In this document: positions 1 through 6,656 of the stretch, in pieces
How the letters are laid out: every line of letters starts with the position of its first letter
Numbering within the stretch: the stretch's first letter is position 1
DNA from: Citrobacter youngae ATCC 29220
GTDB lineage: Bacteria > Pseudomonadota > Gammaproteobacteria > Enterobacterales > Enterobacteriaceae
Length of the DNA stretch: 64,000 nt
Direction of reading: 5' to 3'
Assembly (NCBI RefSeq): GCF_000155975.1
Contig: NZ_GG730301.1
Span: forward strand, 312,049 to 376,048
Program-made: the position numbers and the translations under genes
The notes under the pieces: model-generated
The model's database searches: none
What the model was told of the DNA's origin: nothing
Seen by the model: the letters and a program-made list of their open reading frames with translations, nothing else

Positions 1-43
1 TCACAGCGGGATAATTGTTTGTGGAAAAGGAATGGCAGCGGTA

Positions 44-62
44 TGGGAAACATTTTTTCTCG
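44..62 (+). promoter_or_regulatory. Putative operator copy 1 (TGGGAA-N7-TTCTC)
   Basis: The sequence reads TGGGAA, seven bases, TTCTCG. It has the same 6-7-6 architecture as the copies at 228, 262 and 2821 but one mismatch in the right arm. It is presumed to bind the local RpiR-type regulator; this is inference from repetition and position. Confidence 0.4.
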
Positions 63-227
63 TAATGAAATGTGATTATTCACGCATAAATATCTCTGAT
101 TGCGCTATTGTATTAATGGTTCTTATATTTAATGAACGTTTTTATTGAAATATTGCGACTGTTTAAACTGTAATACGGGAATTACTGTGAAGTACATCCC
201 ATTTCTAACGGGAGCAAAAACTGAAAA

Positions 228-246
228 TGGGAATAGTGCATTCTCA
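228..246 (+). promoter_or_regulatory. Putative operator copy 2 (TGGGAA-N7-TTCTC)
   Basis: The sequence reads TGGGAA, seven bases, TTCTCA. It lies 34 bases (about three helical turns) before the stronger copy at 262, a spacing that would place two bound dimers on nearly the same face of the DNA. Confidence 0.45.
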
Positions 247-261
247 TAGCCGGTTTTGGGG

Positions 262-280
262 TGGGAATACTATTTTCCCC
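262..280 (+). promoter_or_regulatory. Putative operator copy 3 (TGGGAA-N7-TTCCC)
   Basis: A near-perfect inverted repeat, TGGGAA, seven bases, TTCCCC, preceded by GGGG just as the copy at 2821 is. It is the best candidate operator controlling the lyase gene at 361. Confidence 0.55.
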
Positions 281-360
281 TGTAATTTGCAGGACAGATC
301 CCGCAAAATTGATTAATCACATTTCGATTATGACGCATTCATTGGCCGGAGAGGCGCTGT

Positions 361-1731
361 ATGTTCGGTAAGCAAACAACGGTATTTGATTCTGATCTTT
401 ATTCTTCATTGTTCACCCACGGTCGGATGCGGGAAATATGGTCTGACGACAATCTGCTGCGTTGCTGGTTGCGTTTTGAGGTCACTGTCGCACGCGTTCA
501 AAGTGAGTTAGGCATTATCCCTGAGCAGGCGGCAGCTGAAATTGCGCAAGCCTGCCAGGAAATAGAGATAGACTGGCCTGCGCTGGCCCAGGAAACACAA
601 ACGGTGGGGATGGCGATAAAACCGCTAATCGATCAGATCTCTGCTTCTGGTACACCGTTGGTAAGCCAGTTTTTGCACTGGGGATGCACCACTCAGGACC
701 TGCTGGATTCAGGCATGGCGATGAGATTGCAGCAAACGCTGATGCTGCTGCGCGAGCAATTGCGCGATGTGGGTGAAGCGATGAAAGCGATGGCGATACG
801 TCACACCCGTACGGTTATGGTTGCGCGCACCAATTCGGTGGATGCCTCCGCCACAACATGGGGGCTTCATGTTTGCAGTTATCTGGCGGAGGTTAACCGC
901 CATCTGGCAAGACTCCAGCAGCTGTATCCGCGTGCGGTGACCGGACTCTTCGGCGGCGCGGTGGGGAATCTGGCTTCCGTGGGCGAGAAGGGAATGGAAA
1001 CTCGTGAACGACTGATGCAGGCGTTGGGTCTGAATGTGCCCTGCGGTATTAATAACGCCAGTCAGGATGCGGTCGTGGAAGTTGTGCAGTTTTTTGCGCT
1101 GGTTCACGGCACGCTGTGTCGGCTGGCTAACGATGTCGAAACCATGGGGCGCACGCCGATTGCTGAACTGTTTGAGGGCGAAGGCGGCGGCGGATCCAGT
1201 ACGATGCCGCACAAAGTCAACCCGCGCGCCAGTAACATGATGCAAACGCTGGCCAGAATGGGCTGGATGTATGCTTCCGGCGCGCCGGCAATGCTGGATC
1301 AACAGGATGTGCGAGCCGCCTCTATGCGGGTTCTGAACTGGACGATCCTTCCGGAGGCCTCTAATGCCTTATCGACCAGCCTGACACGCGCAAAGAATTT
1401 GCTTTCTCATCTCATTATTAATGAAGAGAAGATGCGCGCTAATTTTGACTGCTCGAAGCACTTTATTATGTCGGAATCGCTGACGATGAAGCTTGCCGCT
1501 AAAATTGGCAGGGAATCTGCCTATAACTTAGTGAAAAACCTGCTGAAGCATGCAGCCGGCGAGCAAAGCTTCATGGAGATCGTGCAGGCCAGTTCGGCAA
1601 TCCGCGCGTCATTGTCAGTGGCGGAAATCGCCGCCGCCTGCGAGCCGCTGTCATATATTGGGGCTAACGATGCGCTAATTGCAGAAACGATTGCTGAATT
1701 CGATCGTGTGAAAACGACAGAGATGGCCTGA
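361..1731 (+). CDS. Fumarase/aspartase-superfamily lyase (adenylosuccinate lyase / PcaB-like)
   Basis: The protein has 456 residues, the usual length for this superfamily, whose homotetrameric members cleave C-N or C-O bonds of succinyl adducts to release fumarate, or act as 3-carboxymuconate cycloisomerase. The signature loop is at about residue 278 and reads GSSTMPHKVNP; an upstream GCTTQDLLDS segment matches the second conserved region (T and D of the TSxD-type motif). The general fold resembles PurB/PcaB, but KVNP is the ending typical of fumarases and aspartases rather than the KRNP of PurB/PcaB. Purine synthesis is unlikely, because the neighbours are a dicarboxylate transporter and malic enzyme. 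The ATG start at 361 follows a GGAGAGG ribosome site. The substrate is unknown; a substituted aspartate or succinate is a reasonable guess. Confidence 0.75.
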   Translation: MFGKQTTVFDSDLYSSLFTHGRMREIWSDDNLLRCWLRFEVTVARVQSELGIIPEQAAAEIAQACQEIEIDWPALAQETQTVGMAIKPLIDQISASGTPLVSQFLHWGCTTQDLLDSGMAMRLQQTLMLLREQLRDVGEAMKAMAIRHTRTVMVARTNSVDASATTWGLHVCSYLAEVNRHLARLQQLYPRAVTGLFGGAVGNLASVGEKGMETRERLMQALGLNVPCGINNASQDAVVEVVQFFALVHGTLCRLANDVETMGRTPIAELFEGEGGGGSSTMPHKVNPRASNMMQTLARMGWMYASGAPAMLDQQDVRAASMRVLNWTILPEASNALSTSLTRAKNLLSHLIINEEKMRANFDCSKHFIMSESLTMKLAAKIGRESAYNLVKNLLKHAAGEQSFMEIVQASSAIRASLSVAEIAAACEPLSYIGANDALIAETIAEFDRVKTTEMA

Positions 1732-1743
1732 ATCGTTATGCTG

Positions 1744-1765
1744 CCGGGAGAGAGCACTCTCCTGG
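1744..1765. terminator. Hairpin between convergent genes
   Basis: A short inverted repeat (GGAGAG, loop AGCA, CTCTCC, flanked by CC and GG) lies between the convergent lyase and regulator genes. There is no T-tract, so termination activity is uncertain. Confidence 0.35.
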
Positions 1766-1770
1766 CGGCG

Positions 1771-2664
1771 TTAGGTGTTGTGTGCTGAGGCCGAAAATGT
1801 TTCGAAGAAGACGAACAACTCTTCCAGCTGGGCAAAATTCCCCTCGTTATCTCCTTTCTCATAAGCCAGATGCAAAATCAGCTCGATAAAGAAGAAGCCG
1901 AGAATACGGCTTTGAAAAATGGACTGTACGTCGCTGGGGAGAACAAACTGCAGATCGCAGAATTTACCGTAAGGGTTCGCCTCGGAGTTGGTCACCAGCA
2001 CCACGGCAGCGTTCTTTTTTCTGAACCACTTTGCAATATTGAGGGCTACCCGATTAAATCGATAGTAGGAGAACACAATCAGGACGTCTTCCTCCTTAAT
2101 ATTGATGAGGCATTTAGGAAGTTCGCTGATATCCGTCGGTAACAGCGTGATGTCGCTGCGAAAGTACTTTAACAAGGTGCAGAAATGTGTCGCCATGGCA
2201 TGAGAAGATGAAGGGCCGACAACATAAATATGACGTTGATTGTTCAGTACCAGATCGATAAAAGCATTCAGGCTGGTAATATCAATATTATTTTTAAATT
2301 GATTAAATAATTCAGCTACTTTGTGGGTGAAATCGGTAACGATACTTTCGGTGGTAATGTCGGGATTGTTGCGCTGGGTGGTGTTTTTCTCAAAGGGTGC
2401 AGAGATTTTATTTTTTGACAGCGTAATGTCTAATGCTTTGCGGAAAGCAGCATAGCCCGTAAACCCAATTTTATTTAAAAATCGGCCAATGGTCGCTTTG
2501 CTTACCATCGCATTTTGCGAGAGGTCGACAATGCCATGATAGGGGAGTTCATTGAAATGTTTATTAATGTACTCATTAAGTCGGCACTCAGATTCAGTTA
2601 AATCACCCATATTAAGAGTAAGAGAGTTATACTCATCCAGACTTAATGTGTTTTTTTTGTACAT
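1771..2664 (-). CDS. RpiR-family transcriptional regulator (HTH + SIS)
   Basis: A 297-residue protein with an N-terminal RpiR-type helix-turn-helix (about residues 20-90, including SKATIGRFLNKIGFTGYAAFRKAL) and a C-terminal SIS domain (about 130-260, with VVGPSSSHAMA and VFSYYRFN) that in this family binds a phosphorylated sugar or related ligand. The ATG at 2664 is the only in-frame ATG near the front; a longer reading from TTG at 2727 is possible. It lies between the lyase and the divergent transporter gene, so it is the obvious regulator of both. A shared motif upstream of each target supports this. The SIS domain hints that the effector may be a phosphorylated or sugar-conjugated compound, which would fit an unusual C4 substrate. 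Confidence 0.85.
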   Translation of the reverse strand: MYKKNTLSLDEYNSLTLNMGDLTESECRLNEYINKHFNELPYHGIVDLSQNAMVSKATIGRFLNKIGFTGYAAFRKALDITLSKNKISAPFEKNTTQRNNPDITTESIVTDFTHKVAELFNQFKNNIDITSLNAFIDLVLNNQRHIYVVGPSSSHAMATHFCTLLKYFRSDITLLPTDISELPKCLINIKEEDVLIVFSYYRFNRVALNIAKWFRKKNAAVVLVTNSEANPYGKFCDLQFVLPSDVQSIFQSRILGFFFIELILHLAYEKGDNEGNFAQLEELFVFFETFSASAHNT

Positions 2665-3017
2665 GGATAACACCCGATGGCTGTTGTATATCAACGTTGT
2701 TATAGGGTAATACGCTTTCGACGTCAATCATAGAGTGAATATGTTGGAAACCCGTATCCATCTATTTCTGCAGAGCGCGGACACATTCAGATGAGTTGCG
2801 ATCTTACTCACAAAAAGGGGTGGGAAAACACCTTTCCCGTATTTTACGCTCACACAAACCATTACAATTAAGGCTCAATATTTGAGTATGTAATACGATA
2901 AATTTACGTACATATTATAGCTGCTTATATATAGGTGTGATTTTTTACTATCCTACATAAGCTATGATGATATGACAGGTAACCCTACCCGATTTGTATG
3001 GCATAGGAATTGTTATT
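2665..3017. other. Divergent regulator/transporter control region
   Basis: About 350 bases separate the RpiR-type gene and the DcuC-family gene. It holds one strong copy of the module's 19-bp motif at 2821-2839 and is otherwise AT-rich. A long TTG-initiated extension of the regulator (to 2727) would enter it. No RNA gene is seen. Confidence 0.55.
2821..2839 (+). promoter_or_regulatory. Putative operator copy 4 (TGGGAA-N7-TTCCC)
   Basis: TGGGAA, seven bases, TTCCCG, preceded by GGGG exactly as in the copy at 262. It sits between the regulator and the transporter gene and could serve both autoregulation and transporter control. Confidence 0.55.
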
Positions 3018-4385
3018 ATGACGGCGTTTATTATAGCAATAGTGATAACAGTTATTGCTGCATGGTTAATTGTGAAAAATTATCAGCCGCAAACTGTTTT
3101 ATTACTCGCTGGACTGGCATTATTGACCATTACCGTACTGTTTTATCCAGAACACAGCATTCTCTATGATAAAGCAAAATCCACGGGGTCAACCTGGCTG
3201 GATATCTTTAGCTTTGCAAAAGAATCGCTTACCACACAAATTGCGGGTATTGGTCTTATCATCATGGCGGCGGGGGGATTCGCCAGCTATATGGATCACA
3301 TTAAAGCGTCGAATGCGATGGTTAATATGTGCATTCGACCGCTACAGGTGATTAAAGCGCCTTACCTGATCCTCGCGCTGGGGTATATCTGTGCGCAGCT
3401 TCTGCATGTGGCGATTTCAAGTGCGGCGGGCCTGGCGATGTTGCTACTGGTGACATTCTTCCCGGTTCTGGTTCGTTTGGGGGTCAGTAAAGCTTCTGCG
3501 GCCGCGATGATTGGCCTGTGCGCGTTTATGGATTTAGGGCCCGCGGTTGGGACGGCGAATCTGGCGGCGAAGCATGCCGGCATGGAAAGCGCTATCTACT
3601 TTGCCCATTACCAGATGCCGGTGGCGGTGGTGGTCATGCTGGCCGTGGCGGTGGTGATTTACTTCACCGCGAAATATTTCGACAAGAAAGATGGCTTCGT
3701 ACCTGGCGCGCAAAGCGTGGTCGAGGCCGAAGAAGAGGGGCGTAAAGTCCCAGCTGTCTACGCGTTGTTGCCGGTCATACCCGTGGTGCTGGTGCTGGTC
3801 TTTAGCCCTTTGGTGATCAAATCCATCAAAATTGACGTGGTCACGGCGATGATTCTTGGCGCAGTGGTCGCCTTTTTCTTCGAACTGGCGACTACGCGGG
3901 ATTTTAAAAGCTGCTGCAAAGGAATACAGGTCTTTTTCAAAGGGATGGGCAGCATGTTTACCAGCATCGTTTCTTTACTGGTATGTGCGGACATCTATGC
4001 TCAGGGGCTGCAGAAAATTGGCGCGGTGGATTACTTACTGCAGTCCGTACAAAACGCCGGTCTGGGCTTTACCAGCATGACGCTGGTGATGACTGCGCTG
4101 GTGGGGGTAACCGCTGTGCTGACAGGCTCTGGCGTTGCGGCCTTTTTCTCCTTCTCCGGCCTGGCGCCCTCCATCGCGGCAAAATTTGGTGAAAGCGCCG
4201 TCAATATGATCCTCCCTATGCAGCTGATGGCGGGGATGGGGCGCTCGATGTCGCCAGTGGCGGGCATCATTATTGCGGTGAGTAAAGCGGGGGAATGTTC
4301 ACCGTTTATGATCGTCAGAAGAACGCTGCTTCCCGCGCTGGCCGGTATCGCGGCGATGCTGGTTGCCAACTATGTCCTGATTTGA
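3018..4385 (+). CDS. DcuC-family anaerobic C4-dicarboxylate transporter
   Basis: A 455-residue, strongly hydrophobic inner-membrane protein with roughly a dozen membrane segments, resembling DcuC, which exchanges or exports C4-dicarboxylates such as succinate and fumarate in anaerobic enterics. Family-like segments include GFASYMDHI, SSAAGLAMLLL, LTGSGVAAFFSF and MGRSMSPVAGIIIAVSKAG. The ATG at 3018 is preferred to a TTG at 2994. It is distinct from the usual dcuC of enterics, being embedded with a lyase, an RpiR regulator and malic enzyme, so it is probably a pathway-specific paralogue. The direction of transport (uptake or exchange) is not deducible from sequence. Confidence 0.85.
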   Translation: MTAFIIAIVITVIAAWLIVKNYQPQTVLLLAGLALLTITVLFYPEHSILYDKAKSTGSTWLDIFSFAKESLTTQIAGIGLIIMAAGGFASYMDHIKASNAMVNMCIRPLQVIKAPYLILALGYICAQLLHVAISSAAGLAMLLLVTFFPVLVRLGVSKASAAAMIGLCAFMDLGPAVGTANLAAKHAGMESAIYFAHYQMPVAVVVMLAVAVVIYFTAKYFDKKDGFVPGAQSVVEAEEEGRKVPAVYALLPVIPVVLVLVFSPLVIKSIKIDVVTAMILGAVVAFFFELATTRDFKSCCKGIQVFFKGMGSMFTSIVSLLVCADIYAQGLQKIGAVDYLLQSVQNAGLGFTSMTLVMTALVGVTAVLTGSGVAAFFSFSGLAPSIAAKFGESAVNMILPMQLMAGMGRSMSPVAGIIIAVSKAGECSPFMIVRRTLLPALAGIAAMLVANYVLI

Positions 4386-4392
4386 ATCCCGG

Positions 4393-4421
4393 GAGCCTGT
4401 TAATACAGGCTCTTATTTTTT
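4393..4421 (+). terminator. Rho-independent terminator between transporter and malic enzyme
   Basis: The hairpin GAGCCTG, six-base loop, CAGGCTC is followed by a T-rich run (TTATTTTTT). It ends only about 16 bases before the malic enzyme start, so it should reduce read-through and either attenuate the operon or require a separate start of transcription. Confidence 0.75.
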
Positions 4422-4436
4422 ATCTGGTTGTAATTT

Positions 4437-6131
4437 ATGGATGACAACGTGACAAACGATGTTTTATACGTCCCGTTTACGGGAAAGTTACTGCTTGAGT
4501 CCCCGTTATTAAACAAAGGAAGCAGTTTCACTCAGCAAGAAAGGCATGACTTTAATCTTGGCGGTCTCCTGCCATGCGCCATTGAGAATATTGATGAACA
4601 AGCCGAGCGAGCTTATCAACAGTACCTCGAAGCAGAATCTCATAATGCCCGACATATTTATCTGCGAAATATTCAGGATACCAACGAAACGTTATTTTAT
4701 TACCTGCTGAAAAAATATCTGCCTGAGATGCTGCCAATCGTTTATACCCCGGTGGTGGGGGCTGCCTGCGAAAAATTTTCCTGGATATACCGACGCGCGC
4801 GCGGCGTCTTTATTTCCTGGCCCGATCGCGAACGCATAGACGATATATTGCATGATATTCCACGGCACGATATCAAGGTGATTGTCGTCACCGATGGCGA
4901 GCGTATTCTGGGATTGGGCGACCAGGGGGTTGGCGGTATGGGCATTCCGATCGGGAAGCTGTCTCTCTATACCGTCTGCGGCGGCGTGAATCCGGCGAAT
5001 ACGCTGCCGATATTACTGGATGTCGGCACGAACAATACGCGACTGCTGGACGATCCGCGCTATATCGGCTGGCGTCATCCGCGCGTAACCGGTGAAGATT
5101 ACTTCGCGTTTATTGGCATGTTTATCGCTGCCGTAAAACGGCGCTGGCCCAACGTTCTGCTGCAGTTTGAAGATTTCGCCCAGCATACGGCCGTGCCTTT
5201 GCTGGAACGTTATCGCGATGAACTGTGCTGTTTTAATGATGATATCCAGGGTACGGCGTCGGTGGCTCTGGCAACCATACTCGCGGCCTGCCGTGGCAGC
5301 GGCCGGGACTTCCGTCAGCAACCGATCGTGATTGTGGGGGCAGGGGCCGCGGGATGTGGGATCGCCCGGCATATTGTTGCTTGTCGCATGTCTGAGGGGA
5401 TGAGCCAGGCCGAAGCCCGGCGGACCATTTATATGGTGGATCGCGACGGTCTGGTGATGACCACCAATCAGGCATTAGCGGATTTCCAGCAACCGCTGGC
5501 GCAGTCGCCCGAGGCGTTATTTGGCTGGCAGTACGAGATGCAGACGCCGTCGTTACTGGAGGTGATCCGCAATGCCAAACCTGCGGTAATGCTGGGCGTT
5601 TCGGGTCAGGCCGGATTGTTCTCGCAGGAAGTGATTAGCACGATGTACCAGTACTGCGATCGCCCGGTTGTGATGCCGTTGTCGAACCCCACCTCAAAAA
5701 TGGAAGCACGGCCAGAGGATATTCTTCACTGGACCGAGGGACAGGCCATTATCGCAACCGGTAGCCCATGCGAGCCGGTAGAGATTTATGGACGTGTCAT
5801 TCCTGTTTCACAGTGTAATAACGTGTATGTTTTCCCGGCGATCGGTCTGGGGGCTATCGCCAGCGGCGCGACGCGGATAACAGAGGCTATGTTGATGGCG
5901 GCAAGCCGTGCGCTGGCGGAAGCTTCTCCGCTGGTGCGTGACGGTGAAGGCGCGCTGTTACCAGAGATTGGCACAATCTGCGAGGTGACTCGCAACATTG
6001 CGTTTGAGGTCGGCAAGGCGGCGGCGCAGTCAGGCGTGGCAGAAAAGATGACCGACGATGCGCTCTTGCGCAGCATTAAAGACAATTTTTGGCTACCGCA
6101 CTACCGCCCTTATAAACGCCGGGCAATTTAG
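4437..6131 (+). CDS. NAD-dependent malic enzyme (MaeA/SfcA type)
   Basis: This 564-residue enzyme oxidatively decarboxylates malate to pyruvate and CO2 with NAD+. Length and sequence match E. coli MaeA (565 aa). Visible landmarks are the N-terminal LLNKGSSFT segment, [13 protein letters not shown], the [21 protein letters not shown] region, the metal-binding ED of LLQFEDFAQ, the [11 protein letters not shown] motif, the dinucleotide fold [10 protein letters not shown], and [12 protein letters not shown]. Its place after the DcuC-type gene suggests it handles malate made from the fumarate released by the lyase, feeding pyruvate to fermentation. A separate housekeeping maeA is expected elsewhere in such a genome, so this is likely a second copy. 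Confidence 0.9.
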   Translation: MDDNVTNDVLYVPFTGKLLLESPLLNKGSSFTQQERHDFNLGGLLPCAIENIDEQAERAYQQYLEAESHNARHIYLRNIQDTNETLFYYLLKKYLPEMLPIVYTPVVGAACEKFSWIYRRARGVFISWPDRERIDDILHDIPRHDIKVIVVTDGERILGLGDQGVGGMGIPIGKLSLYTVCGGVNPANTLPILLDVGTNNTRLLDDPRYIGWRHPRVTGEDYFAFIGMFIAAVKRRWPNVLLQFEDFAQHTAVPLLERYRDELCCFNDDIQGTASVALATILAACRGSGRDFRQQPIVIVGAGAAGCGIARHIVACRMSEGMSQAEARRTIYMVDRDGLVMTTNQALADFQQPLAQSPEALFGWQYEMQTPSLLEVIRNAKPAVMLGVSGQAGLFSQEVISTMYQYCDRPVVMPLSNPTSKMEARPEDILHWTEGQAIIATGSPCEPVEIYGRVIPVSQCNNVYVFPAIGLGAIASGATRITEAMLMAASRALAEASPLVRDGEGALLPEIGTICEVTRNIAFEVGKAAAQSGVAEKMTDDALLRSIKDNFWLPHYRPYKRRAI

Positions 6132-6178
6132 CTATTCTTCCGGGGAAGCGAACTCATATGATGGTTGCCTTTACTTTT

Positions 6179-6201
6179 AAGGTGTATTATTTATGCAACT
6201 T
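6179..6201 (+). promoter_or_regulatory. NsrR-like inverted repeat upstream of ygbA
   Basis: The 23-bp sequence has arms AAGGTGTATT and TTATGCAACTT around a central base, which matches the known NsrR consensus (AAGATGYATTT, one base, AAATRCATCTT) well. NsrR is the NO-sensing iron-sulfur repressor, and ygbA is a known NO-responsive gene in enterics. Confidence 0.7.
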
Positions 6202-6216
6202 AATTGTGGAGGCACC

Positions 6217-6561
6217 ATGTCCGGCAAACGTATTGCACGTGAAAAAATGACGATCCAGAGAATGATCTCGCTGTATGAGAGCCGGTGCCCGCAGGCCTCA
6301 GACGAGCCGGGGCATTACGAGGCGTTGTTCGCCTATGCGCAAAAGCGTCTGGATAAGTGCGTATTTGGCGAGGAAAAACCGGCCTGCAAACAGTGTCCGG
6401 TACACTGCTATCAACCCGCTAAACGTGAAGAGATGAAGCAAATTATGCGCTGGGCTGGGCCAAGGATGCTCTGGCGTCATCCGATCCTGACCGTGCGTCA
6501 TCTGATTGATGACAAACGTCCGGTGCCTGAATTGCCAGAGAAGTACCAGCGGAAGAAGTAA
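6217..6561 (+). CDS. ygbA: YgbA, nitric-oxide-responsive protein
   Basis: A 114-residue cytoplasmic protein almost identical in its conserved block to E. coli YgbA, with a cluster of cysteines (KCVFGEEKPACKQCPVHCY) that suggests metal or iron-sulfur binding. It is induced by nitric oxide and linked to recovery from nitrosative stress in enterics; the biochemical role is unclear. The start MSGKRIAREK at 6217 follows a GGAGGC ribosome site; the upstream reading from 6193 would begin inside the NsrR-like site. It lies next to fhlA as in E. coli, which marks the edge of the conserved backbone. Confidence 0.88.
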   Translation: MSGKRIAREKMTIQRMISLYESRCPQASDEPGHYEALFAYAQKRLDKCVFGEEKPACKQCPVHCYQPAKREEMKQIMRWAGPRMLWRHPILTVRHLIDDKRPVPELPEKYQRKK

Positions 6562-6567
6562 TTCTAT

Positions 6568-6650
6568 GCCGGATGGCGACTGCGCCTTATCCGGCCGACA
6601 AAGACAAACGCACCAGCGGCGTAGGCCCGATAGGCGTCGCGCCATCGGGC
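6568..6650. repeat. REP/BIME pair
   Basis: Two divergent REP palindromes (TGCCGGATGGCGAC...TATCCGGC and GCCCGATAGGC...CCATCGGGC) lie in the gap between the convergent ends of ygbA and fhlA. Confidence 0.85.
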
Positions 6651-6656
6651 AATCCG

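Larger units (their letters stand above)
1..360. other. Upstream control region of the lyase gene
   Basis: No gene is visible in these 360 bases. The stretch is AT-rich and holds three copies of a 19-bp motif (TGGGAA, seven bases, TTCYC) at 44-62, 228-246 and 262-280. The best copy lies about 80 bases before the lyase start. The region is probably the promoter and operator of the downstream gene; no clear -35/-10 pair was chosen. Confidence 0.6.

Noticed and set aside
361-1731. Assignment of the lyase as purB or pcaB
   Set aside because: The signature loop ends KVNP, there are no purine or protocatechuate genes around, and the neighbours handle dicarboxylates; I give only the superfamily.
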